Below, piece by piece: positions 32,128 to 40,454 of a stretch of 64,000 nt of DNA; within the stretch, counting starts at the first letter, position 1; every line of letters starts with the position of its first letter. Made by a program: the position numbers and the translations under genes. The notes beneath the pieces are model-generated. The model saw only the letters and a list, made by a program, of their open reading frames with translations, did no database searches and was not told where the DNA came from. Source of the stretch: CAYQTL01 sp964420405 (GTDB taxonomy: Bacteria; Acidobacteriota; Thermoanaerobaculia; Thermoanaerobaculales; Sulfomarinibacteraceae); contig CAYQTL010000004.1 in assembly GCA_964420405.1 (NCBI GenBank), forward strand, positions 1 to 64,000, read 5' to 3'.

Positions 32128-33828
32128 TCACATCCCGCCGTCCACCGGCGCCGCCGGGTGCCGCACCTCGGCCGCCGAGTCGCCGAGGGTCGCGAACCGC
32201 AGCCACTCGACGTCGTCCCACCAGTCGTACTTCGCATCGGGCGCGCCAGGGTCGACGATCTCGATGTCGTGCTGCTCCAGCAACGTGCCCACGGCCACCT
32301 GGTAGGCGATCAGCGACCGGTGGTAGGACAGGTAGGCGTTGATCAGCGTCAGCCGCGCCTCGGCCAGGTCCTCCTGGATCTGCAGCACCTGGAAGTTGGT
32401 CGACAGGCCGTTCTCGAACTTGGTCTCCTCCGCCTCGAGGTTGCGGGTCGCGAACTCGACCGACGCGGTGGACGCCTCGACCGCCGCCTTGCTGTCGGCG
32501 AGCGCGCGGACCGCCACCCGGACCTGGCGGACGACCTGCTGCCGCAGCCGCTGCAGCTCGGCCTCGCGCTGCTGGGCCGCGTACCGGTTGCGGGCCACGT
32601 CGGCCTTCGCCTCGGTGTTGCCGACCGGCATCGAGAACCGGAGCCCGACCTGCCAGTGAGGGAAGTCGGCCTCGCCGATCTGGTCGTAGGCGTCGCCGAG
32701 ACCCTCGTTGATCCGGATCGGACCGAGGTCGGGATCGTCGAACTGGCCGCGACCCCCGACGCCGCCGTAGCCGTAGCTGGCGTCCAGGTTCAGGCTCGGC
32801 ATGGTCTGGTGACGCGCGAGACGGAGGTTGTGCTCGGCGAGCTCGATCAGGAGCTGCTGCTGGTCGAGCTCGGGCCGGCGTTCGAGCGCGGTCTCGATCG
32901 CCGGCGCGAGCTGCAGCTCCAGGGGCTCCACCTCGTAGCTCTCGGTCGTCTCGATCGGCACCAGCCACTCCCGCGGCTCGTCGAAGCCGAGCAGCGCCTT
33001 GAGGGTGTCCTCGGCGTTGCCGGCCGCGTTGCGCGCCGCGATCACGTCCTCGCGGCGAGCCGCCACGCCGGCCTCCGACTGGACCAGGTCGATCGGCGCG
33101 GAGGTGCCCACGTCGACCCGCTCCCGGGTCTCGCCGAGCAGCCGCTCGGCGAGCTCCAGCGACTGCTCGCGGACCGAGATGCCGGCGCGGGCGGCGACCA
33201 GGTTCCAGTACGCCTCGGCCACCTGCTGGAGGGTGTCGATCACCGTCACCTCGAACCCGATCGCGGACTGGGCGCGGGAGTTGCGGGCGACGATCACCCC
33301 CGAACGGTTGTACAGGGTGCCGAAGCCCTCCAGCAGCGGCTGCGTCAGCGCCAGGGTCGCGTCCGCGTTCCAGTTCGGGTTGAGGAACACGAAGTCCGAG
33401 TTGGTAGCGGTCCGCGTCGCCCCGGTGGTCAGCGACCACTGGGTGCCGGTCGGCAGCAGCTGCGAAAGCTGCAGCCCGAAGGCTCGTCGCTCGGTCTCGG
33501 TCACAGCCGCGCCTTCGAGGGCGCTGGAGGCCGGCGACTCCGACGAGCTGGCGTCGAGGCTGGCGCCCAGCACCGGGTCGAAGATCCCCGACGCCGCCAG
33601 CAGGCCGGTACCTGCGGCGGCGAGCTGGAAGCGCCCGACCTGGAGGTCGAGGTTGCGCGCCAGGGCGAGCTCGTAGGCGGAGCGCAGGTCGAGGGCGAGC
33701 GCGCCGCCCCGGGACGACAGCCCGGCGGGGATCTCGGTGGGTTCGGCGGGAACCGCAATCTGCTGCGCGGTCGCGACGGGCGCCAGCGCGCACGACAGGA
33801 CCAGGGCGACGAGCGGGGTGAGCTTCAC
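32128..33828 (-). CDS. TolC-family outer-membrane efflux channel
   Basis: A 566-residue outer-membrane factor of tripartite efflux systems. After a signal peptide (MKLTPLVALVLSCALAPVATAQ) come two related helical halves: LDLRSAYELALARNLDLQV opens the first, and LQLAPAIETALERRPELDQQ opens the second, with strand segments such as WQVGLRFSMPVGN. AAGGAGG directly abuts an ATG at 33834, which leaves no spacer; the GTG two codons later has a six-base spacer and is the better start. It lies last in a minus-strand series with two RND pumps and one adaptor, and is the probable outer-membrane exit for them. Confidence 0.87.
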   Translation of the reverse strand: MKLTPLVALVLSCALAPVATAQQIAVPAEPTEIPAGLSSRGGALALDLRSAYELALARNLDLQVGRFQLAAAGTGLLAASGIFDPVLGASLDASSSESPASSALEGAAVTETERRAFGLQLSQLLPTGTQWSLTTGATRTATNSDFVFLNPNWNADATLALTQPLLEGFGTLYNRSGVIVARNSRAQSAIGFEVTVIDTLQQVAEAYWNLVAARAGISVREQSLELAERLLGETRERVDVGTSAPIDLVQSEAGVAARREDVIAARNAAGNAEDTLKALLGFDEPREWLVPIETTESYEVEPLELQLAPAIETALERRPELDQQQLLIELAEHNLRLARHQTMPSLNLDASYGYGGVGGRGQFDDPDLGPIRINEGLGDAYDQIGEADFPHWQVGLRFSMPVGNTEAKADVARNRYAAQQREAELQRLRQQVVRQVRVAVRALADSKAAVEASTASVEFATRNLEAEETKFENGLSTNFQVLQIQEDLAEARLTLINAYLSYHRSLIAYQVAVGTLLEQHDIEIVDPGAPDAKYDWWDDVEWLRFATLGDSAAEVRHPAAPVDGGM

Positions 33829-33998
33829 GACCATCCTCCTTCGTTCGACCGGTGGTACGGACGTTCGGCCGAAAAGTTCGTGCTCCGTTGACTCGAGCGG
33901 GGAGTGTACACGGCGCGGGCGCGGCTGCCCCCGCCCTGAGAACGGGCGAGCGTCCCCAGGGTGACACGACCCGGAGGAGGCCGGCCCGTTCCCGGGGT

Positions 33999-35354
33999 TC
34001 AGACCATCCGGATCTTGCTCTTGAGCAGGTAGACCTGGAACGCGAGCCCTGCCTTGACGGCGAGCCGCTTGAGGGCGTCGATCGGCACCCCCCGCACCGG
34101 CTCGTCGGCGTTGTCGCCGTACAGGAAGCACATGATCTTGGACCGGATGCGGATCGGCAGGATCAGGCACTCGCGGGGCTCGCGCCCGCCGAGGCCGAAC
34201 ACCAGCTCGGTGTTGCGCGGCATCGGCGGCAGCGGAGCGAGCCAGAACTCCTGGCCTTTCATGAGGTTTGCGAAGACCGACGGCTCCGAGAGCGGGATCG
34301 TGATGGCACGAACGATCTCCGGCTCGACGTCCTCGCCCTCGCCGCGCCAGCCGAGCACCGCGTCGTCCCTGACCGAGAGCATCATCCGACGCCTCAGGTA
34401 CGGCGCGCAGAACGCGAGCACCGCATCCGCGATCTCCTCGCGCATCTCGGTGTCGACCAGCGCCGACGACACCCGCGACAGCCGCTCCTCGGGATCCGTC
34501 GATGTCTCGCCGGCCGGTGCGGAGGCGGCGGGGATCGCCGACGGCGCGTCCGCGGCGGCGACGACGGCCGCCGCTGAGCCGGACTCCCCGCGCGGCGCCG
34601 GTGTCTCCAGCGGCTCGGGAATCGACTCGGTCAGGGGCTCCGGCCGGTCGTCCGGCGCCAGGTCGTCGGCGCCGTCCCGCAGCGAGGGGAACAGCTCCAG
34701 GTCCTCGTCGCTGATCTCCAGCTCGGTGACATCCACCGACAGGCGGCGTCGGGGTACCGGGCTGACGGTCGGTGCCGACTCCCTGGCCGGCGCGCGCGAA
34801 ACGGGAGGCGGCGCCGCGGGAGACGGCCCGGACTCGGTCCTCGCCACCGCCGGCACGGCGCCCGACGCGTCTCTCGCCTCGCCGTTGAGCCGTCTGGTGA
34901 GCGACGTCATCTGGACCGAGCGGTGGAACCCGTACAGCCGCGACAGCGCCTCGTAGACCCGCACCTCCAACGCCGCGAAACCGGTCACCATGCAGCCGGT
35001 CAGCATGGAGATCTCGTCCTCGACCATGAGGTCGCCCGGGTTCAGACTGGCGACCCACAGCTTCTTGCCGTCGAGACGGAAGGGCACCACCCCGAAGCGG
35101 GTGGCGACCCGGGCCGGGATGACCCGCGCCACCTCCGGCGTGACGCCACCGAGCTCGATACCGCTGACGGTGCGCGTCGAGTGGAACCTCCCCAGAGCCG
35201 TCAGCAGGGCTGGCTCGCGGACGAGGCCCATGTCGAGCAGCGCCGTGTCGAGCCGGCTGCCGAGCGCTCCCTGGACCTGGCGGGCCTGGCGCAGGGTCTC
35301 CTTTCGGATCACCCCCTCGCGCACCAGGAACTCGCCGAAACCCTTGTCCTTCAT
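33999..35354 (-). CDS. MshEN/GspE N-terminal domain protein with GAF-like C-terminus
   Basis: A 451-residue protein. Residues 1-140 match the N-terminal domain of GspE/PilB-type ATPases (FGEFLVREGVIRKETLRQAR, then PARVATRFGVVPFRLDGKKL and VASLNPGDLMVEDEI); in MshE this domain can bind c-di-GMP. No ATPase domain follows. Instead an Ala/Pro-rich linker (about 165-290) leads to a C-terminal region (FCAPYLRRRMMLSVRDDAVL ... CLILPIRIRSKIMCFLYGDN) that looks like a GAF-type sensor. It may be a c-di-GMP-responsive regulator. It sits between an RND pump gene and the TolC-like gene. ATG 35354 is preferred over an in-frame TTG because GGAGGG is then ten bases upstream rather than one. Confidence 0.7.
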   Translation of the reverse strand: MKDKGFGEFLVREGVIRKETLRQARQVQGALGSRLDTALLDMGLVREPALLTALGRFHSTRTVSGIELGGVTPEVARVIPARVATRFGVVPFRLDGKKLWVASLNPGDLMVEDEISMLTGCMVTGFAALEVRVYEALSRLYGFHRSVQMTSLTRRLNGEARDASGAVPAVARTESGPSPAAPPPVSRAPARESAPTVSPVPRRRLSVDVTELEISDEDLELFPSLRDGADDLAPDDRPEPLTESIPEPLETPAPRGESGSAAAVVAAADAPSAIPAASAPAGETSTDPEERLSRVSSALVDTEMREEIADAVLAFCAPYLRRRMMLSVRDDAVLGWRGEGEDVEPEIVRAITIPLSEPSVFANLMKGQEFWLAPLPPMPRNTELVFGLGGREPRECLILPIRIRSKIMCFLYGDNADEPVRGVPIDALKRLAVKAGLAFQVYLLKSKIRMV

Positions 35355-35456
35355 CGCCCGCAATCCCTCCGGCCGCCGCGCCGTCGTGGCCGAGGTCGGC
35401 GGCCCCCAAGCCTAGCAGAGAGGCCCCGGGAACGCGCCTCCGGCGGCCGCCGGGGC

Positions 35457-38400
35457 TCATCGCCGGTCGAGCGCGGCGTAGACCGCCGGCACCACCAGCA
35501 GGGTGAGCACGGTGGAGGTCGCCATGCCGCCGATCACCGTCAGCGCCATCGGCGTCCGCAGCTCGGCGCCCTCGCCGAGGCCGAGGGCCATCGGGAGCAG
35601 CCCGAGCATCGTCGTCGCGGAGGTCATCAGGATCGGCCGCAGTCGGACCCGCCCGGCCGCGCGCAGCGCCTCCAACCGCGGGATACCGGACCGGCGCAGC
35701 TGGTTGGCGCAGTCCACCAGCACGATCGCGTTGTTGACCACGATGCCGGCCAGGAGCACGCACCCGATCAGGGACACGACGCTGATCGTGACGCCGAACG
35801 CCGCCATCGTCACGAGCACGCCGATCGCGGCGAACGGTACCGAGAACAGGATCACGAAGGGGTGCAGCAGGCTCTCGAACTGGGACGCCATCACCAGGTA
35901 GACCAGGAACACGGCGAGCCCGAGCGCGAGCCGCAGCGACGCGAACGAGGTCTCCATCTCGCGCTGCTGGCCGCCCAGCGACCAGTCGAAGCCTTCCGGC
36001 CACGTCATGGCCTCGAGCTCGGTGACGATGTCGGCCGCGACCGAGCCGAGGTCACGCCCCGCCAGGTTGGCGGTGATCCGCGCCACGCGGACGCCGTCGG
36101 ACCGGCGGATCTCCGCCGGCCCCTCGACCTCGACCACCTCGCCCATCGCCGCCAGCGGCAGCGCGACGCCGCCGGAGTGGGCGACGGTGAGCGCGCGCAG
36201 GTCGCCGGCCGCGTCGCGGTACCGCTCCTGGGCGCGCACCCGGATGTCGACCGTCCGGTCGGCGCGGGTGATCTCGGTCGGAACCGATCCCTGGACCAGG
36301 GTCCGCAGGCGCTCGGCCACCGTCGCCACCGTCAGGTCGTAGATCGCCAGCCGGTCGCGGTCGAGCCGGACCACCAGCTCGGGATGCCCGCCCTCGGTCG
36401 ACGAGGTGACGTCGGCGAGGCCCTCCACCCGCCGCAGCCGCGCGGCCACGGCGTCGGCGATGCGTTCGAGCAGCGCCAGGTGGTGGCCGCGGATCTCGAC
36501 CTCGACAGCCTGCTGGAAGCTGAACCAGGACGGTCTCGAGAAGGCAACCGCCACCGGCGGCCGTTCCCGTCCGCCGCCGACCGCCAGGTTCTCGCGCTCG
36601 ACGACCTCCCGCAGCGCGTCGACCAGACGGTCCTCCCGCTCCCGCGAGACGGGCGGCGCCAGCGTCACCGTCAGCTGCCCGAGGTTCTCCCGCAGCTCGC
36701 CCGCCGTGCCGCCCTGCTCGCGCGAGGTGCCCGCGAGGGTGTACACCGCCCGGACGCCGTCGAGGCCGGCGGCGGCCGACGCCAGCCTGCCGAGCTCGCG
36801 GTCCGTCACCTCGAGCCGCGCGCCCGGCGGCAGCTCGAGGTCGGCGATGACCTCGCCCTGGACCAGCTCGGGGATCAGCTCGGTGCCGAGCCCAGGCAGC
36901 AGGAGCAGGCTCGCCGCGAACGCCACCACCGCCACACCCACCGTGGCGAGCGGCCGCCCCAGCACGGCGACGAGGGCACGGTCGTAGGCGCCCGCGAGAG
37001 CACCCAGGCCCCGGTCGAAGGCACCCAGCAGCGGCCGCAGCACCGCGGCGACCGCCGCGAACGGCAGGCGCACCACGACCCAGCAGGCCCGCAACGGCAG
37101 CGCCACCGACCGCACGGCGACGCCCGGCTCGCCCGCCGCCGGCCGGCTGCCGGCGGCGGACCTGGCGGCGAGCATCGGGATCACCGTCAGCGCGACGCCG
37201 AGCGACACCACCAGCGCGAACGCGACCGTCAGCGCCTGGTCCCGGAAGAGCTGCGCTGACACCCCTTCGACGAACACGATCGGGACGAAGACGCAGATGG
37301 TGGTCAGCGTCGACGCGGTGATCGCGCCCCCGACCTCGGAGGTCCCCCGGCGGGCGGCCTCGACCGCGCCGAGCCCCTCCTCCCGTCGGCGCTGGATCGC
37401 CTCGAGCACGACGATGGCGTTGTCCACCAGCAGCCCGACGCCGAGCGTCAGGCCGCCGAGCGACATGATGTTCAGCGAGATGCCGAACGCGTACATCAGG
37501 AAGAACGTCGCCACAACGGACACCGGGATCGCGATCGCCACGATGGCGGTCTTGCCGGCCGACCGGAGGAAGGCCACCAGCACCGCCACCGCCAGTAGGC
37601 CGCCGAAGAACGCGGTCTCGAGCACCTCGCGGATCGACTGGCGGATGTAGCGCGCCTGGTCGGTGACGACCACCAGCTCGAGCTCGGGATCGGTGGTCCG
37701 GAGGGTCTCCCGCAGCTGGGCGAGCCGTGCCGCCACGGCGTCGGCCACCGCCACCGTGTTCGCCCCGCCCTCCTTGTAGACCGCCAGCTCGACGCTCTCG
37801 CGGCCGTCCAGGCGGGTGATGATCTCGCGGTCCTTGTGGCCGGTCGAGATCCGGGCGACGTCCCCGAGCCGGACGATCGCGCCGTCCGAGCGCAGCACGA
37901 CGATCGGCTCGAGGTCCGCGGCGCGCAGCGCACGGTTGACGGTCCGCACGAGGTACTCGGTGCGCCCGTCGCGCAGCGTGCCCCCGGCGAGGTCCACGTT
38001 CTCCGCCGCGAGCCGCGCCGCGACGTGGTCGGCGGACACGCCGAGAGCGGCGAGACGACGCTCGTCGAGCTCGACCTGGATCTCCTCCTCGAGCCCGCCA
38101 GCGACCACCACCGCGGCCACCCCCTCGAGCCGCTCGAGCGCCCGCCGGACCTCCTCCTCGGCGGTGAAGCGCAACGCTCCGAGGTCGCCGCCGCCGGTCA
38201 GCGCGATGCGCAGGATCGGGTCGAGCTGAGGGTCGTAGCGCAGCAGCACCGGCCGCTCGGCGTCGGCGGGAAGCGCCACCGTGTCGAGCCGCTCGCGCAC
38301 GTCCAGGGCGGCGAAGTCCATGTCGGTGCCCCACGCGAACTCCAGCGTCACCTCCGAGGCGTCGGCGCGCGACGACGACGTGACGCGGACCACGTTGGTC

Positions 38401-38621
38401 ACCACTCCGACCGCGTCCTCCACGGGCTCGGTCAGCAGCGCCTCGATCTCCACCGGGGCGGTCCCCTCGAGCTCTGTGCGGACCGTCAGCGAGGGGTAGC
38501 TGATGTCGGGCAGCAGGTTGACGGCCAGCTCACCATAGGCGACGAGCCCGAACACCACCGCCGCGATCGCGAGCACCAGCACCGTCACCGGCCGCCGGAT
38601 CGAGAACCCCACGATCGCCAT
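35457..38621 (-). CDS. RND-family efflux pump, inner-membrane subunit (second of two)
   Basis: A 1054-residue RND transporter with the usual twelve-helix, two-porter-loop layout: IRRPVTVLVLAIAAVVFG as helix 1, LPDISYPSLTVRTELEGTAP after it, GGLTLGVGLLVDNAIVVLE in helix 4, and FVPIVFVEGVSAQLFRD. The helix-4 acidic pair of AcrB (Asp-Asp) is Asp-Asn here. The second half repeats the pattern, ending LLVVPAVYAALDRR. It is transcribed after the adaptor gene and may form a mixed trimer with the other RND protein of this block, as MdtB and MdtC do. The GATCCC run just upstream would be translated if a farther start were used, so ATG 38621 is preferred. Confidence 0.9.
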   Translation of the reverse strand: MAIVGFSIRRPVTVLVLAIAAVVFGLVAYGELAVNLLPDISYPSLTVRTELEGTAPVEIEALLTEPVEDAVGVVTNVVRVTSSSRADASEVTLEFAWGTDMDFAALDVRERLDTVALPADAERPVLLRYDPQLDPILRIALTGGGDLGALRFTAEEEVRRALERLEGVAAVVVAGGLEEEIQVELDERRLAALGVSADHVAARLAAENVDLAGGTLRDGRTEYLVRTVNRALRAADLEPIVVLRSDGAIVRLGDVARISTGHKDREIITRLDGRESVELAVYKEGGANTVAVADAVAARLAQLRETLRTTDPELELVVVTDQARYIRQSIREVLETAFFGGLLAVAVLVAFLRSAGKTAIVAIAIPVSVVATFFLMYAFGISLNIMSLGGLTLGVGLLVDNAIVVLEAIQRRREEGLGAVEAARRGTSEVGGAITASTLTTICVFVPIVFVEGVSAQLFRDQALTVAFALVVSLGVALTVIPMLAARSAAGSRPAAGEPGVAVRSVALPLRACWVVVRLPFAAVAAVLRPLLGAFDRGLGALAGAYDRALVAVLGRPLATVGVAVVAFAASLLLLPGLGTELIPELVQGEVIADLELPPGARLEVTDRELGRLASAAAGLDGVRAVYTLAGTSREQGGTAGELRENLGQLTVTLAPPVSREREDRLVDALREVVERENLAVGGGRERPPVAVAFSRPSWFSFQQAVEVEIRGHHLALLERIADAVAARLRRVEGLADVTSSTEGGHPELVVRLDRDRLAIYDLTVATVAERLRTLVQGSVPTEITRADRTVDIRVRAQERYRDAAGDLRALTVAHSGGVALPLAAMGEVVEVEGPAEIRRSDGVRVARITANLAGRDLGSVAADIVTELEAMTWPEGFDWSLGGQQREMETSFASLRLALGLAVFLVYLVMASQFESLLHPFVILFSVPFAAIGVLVTMAAFGVTISVVSLIGCVLLAGIVVNNAIVLVDCANQLRRSGIPRLEALRAAGRVRLRPILMTSATTMLGLLPMALGLGEGAELRTPMALTVIGGMATSTVLTLLVVPAVYAALDRR

Positions 38622-38639
38622 CGCCCGGCCGTCGGCCGC

Positions 38640-38813
38640 CGATCCCGATCCCGTTCCCGACGGCCCGCTCACCACCCACCTCCGACTCCCGACGTGGAGC
38701 GTCGCCGGTGGAACCTCCTCGACCGGAGCGCCGACCCCCGCGTGGTCCCGCGACCACCGCAAGCCCTGCTCCCACGGGCCGCCTCCCGCTCCGATCCCGA
38801 TCCCGTCCCCGTC
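38640..38813. repeat. Two GATCCC hexamer runs in the adaptor-pump junction
   Basis: Runs at 38640-38662 and 38790-38813, both in the CCCGAT orientation, lie in the 216 bases between the adaptor stop and the downstream pump start. These are the only such runs inside a co-directional gene block apart from 40319-40372. Confidence 0.75.
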
Positions 38814-38837
38814 ACGAGTCGTCGAACGAATGTCACG

Positions 38838-40274
38838 TCAGTCACCCTCGCCGCGCGCGGACCGGATGGCGGCCTCGACCTGGTCGTCGCTCATGCCCCG
38901 CTCCCGCATGCGCGTGCGGATCCGGTCGAGCTCGGCGTCGTCGGCCTGCCGGATCCGCTCGAGCACGAACGGCGGCAGCGCCACGTCGTCGCCGCCTCCC
39001 GCCCCCGGCGGCGGCCCCACCGGGCCCGCGCCCACGCCGGGCCCGCCGCGCTCGCCGAATCGCGCCAGCCGCTCGTCGACCTCCTCCTCGGACAGGCCCC
39101 GCTCCCGCATCCGTGCCCGGATCTGCTCCAGCATCGCGAGGTCGGGACCACTGGCCGGCGCCTCGTCGGACGCCTCCGCGCCGAGCTCCGTCACCGGCGT
39201 CCCGTCGGCGAGGCCGTCCTGGCCGAGAACCACCAACGGCTCGCCCGCCTCGAGCCCCGCCACCACCTGCACGACCTCGTCGGAGCGGACGCCCAGCTCC
39301 ACCTCGCGGCGGCGTGCGACGCCGTCGGCGACGACGAACACCACGTCGCCGATGGCGTCGAGCACCAGCGCCTCCCGCGGCACCACCAGCACGCCGTCGA
39401 GACGGTCCGTCTCGATCGACACGGCGGCGAACATCCCCGGCCGGAGCACGCCCTCCGAGCGGACCCCGACGGTCACGGTGACGGTGCCGGTGCCGGCCTC
39501 GACCGACGGCCGGATCCGCTCGACCGCGCCGTCGAGCACGCGGTCGGCGAACGCCTCCACCTCGAGCCGCGCCGACTGGCCGACCGCCAGCCGGGTCAGC
39601 TCCTTCTCGGGAACCTGGACGCGGCACAGCAGCGGGTCGTCGGCGTAGACCCGGAACAGCGCCGTGCCCGGCGACACGTACTGGTTCCGGTTGACGGAGC
39701 GAACGGACACCACCGCGTCGTACGGCGCCCGGACCTCCGTGTCGGCGAGCTGGATCCGCGCCGCCTCGAGCTGGGTCTCGGCTGCGGCGAGGGCCGACGC
39801 CGCGGTGTCGTACGCCTCCTGGCTGACAAGACCGCGCTCGCGCTGGGTGGAGGCGCGCTCGAACGCGAGCCGGGCCTCCTCGAGGGTCACCGTGCGCTGC
39901 GCCACCACGTTGCGCGCCTCCCGGTCGTCGAGCCGCGCCAGCAGCTGGCCGCGCCGCACCTGGTCGCCCTCCTCCACCAGGATCTCCGTCACCGGGCCCG
40001 CGCCCCGGGCCACCAGGTCGACCTCCTCCTCCGCCTCGAGGGTTCCGGTCGCGCGGATCGCGTCCGAGATCGAGCCCCGCACCACCGGCTCGGTCCGCAC
40101 CGGCACCGCCGCCTCGGCGCCACCGACTGCCGGCGGTCCCGTCGCGCCGCGCCCCATCCCGCCGCCGGAGCCCGCTCGCCGCCCCGGCGCCTCTCCCCCA
40201 CCACAGGCGGTCGCCAGCAGCGTCAACGAAACACAGGCCGTCAACCGGCACCACAGATCGAGGTTCATCGCCAT
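38838..40274 (-). CDS. RND efflux periplasmic adaptor lipoprotein with duplicated C-terminal motif
   Basis: A 478-residue membrane-fusion protein. The signal ends in LLATAC, a lipobox, so it is probably an inner-membrane-anchored lipoprotein. The hairpin and lipoyl parts show GTLEAEEEVDLVARGAG, EEGDQVRRGQLLARLDD and DTEVRAPYDAVVSVRSV; the beta-barrel part has ETDRLDGVLVVPREAL. Beyond the normal end (about residue 365) is an extension that carries the same motif twice: RARMRERGLSEEEVDERLA and RTRMRERGMSDDQVEAAIR, separated by a Gly/Pro-rich linker. That extension is not part of known adaptors. The gene lies between the two RND pump genes and presumably serves both. Confidence 0.88.
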   Translation of the reverse strand: MAMNLDLWCRLTACVSLTLLATACGGGEAPGRRAGSGGGMGRGATGPPAVGGAEAAVPVRTEPVVRGSISDAIRATGTLEAEEEVDLVARGAGPVTEILVEEGDQVRRGQLLARLDDREARNVVAQRTVTLEEARLAFERASTQRERGLVSQEAYDTAASALAAAETQLEAARIQLADTEVRAPYDAVVSVRSVNRNQYVSPGTALFRVYADDPLLCRVQVPEKELTRLAVGQSARLEVEAFADRVLDGAVERIRPSVEAGTGTVTVTVGVRSEGVLRPGMFAAVSIETDRLDGVLVVPREALVLDAIGDVVFVVADGVARRREVELGVRSDEVVQVVAGLEAGEPLVVLGQDGLADGTPVTELGAEASDEAPASGPDLAMLEQIRARMRERGLSEEEVDERLARFGERGGPGVGAGPVGPPPGAGGGDDVALPPFVLERIRQADDAELDRIRTRMRERGMSDDQVEAAIRSARGEGD

Positions 40275-40318
40275 CTCAGCGCACCTGCTTCCTCACGCGA
40301 CCTCGGTCGCCACCTCGT

Positions 40319-40372
40319 CCGATCCCGATCCCGATCCCGTTCCCGGTCCCGATTCCGATCCTGCTCCCGATG
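40319..40372. repeat. GATCCC hexamer run between pump and adaptor genes
   Basis: About eight degenerate hexamers (GATCCC, GTTCCC, GGTCCC, GATTCC, GATCCT) between the first RND gene and the adaptor gene. The degeneracy is greater than in other runs. Confidence 0.85.
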
Positions 40373-40454
40373 GCGACTCCGGACGTCCGCCATCCCTGCC
40401 GGCATCCGCGACCGACACGACCATCAGGATCGGAGAGCCCTCGTCGGGCGACCG

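Noticed and set aside
33889..33920. Plus-strand promoter beginning TTGACT
   Set aside because: No plus-strand gene follows and no -10 was found at the right distance.
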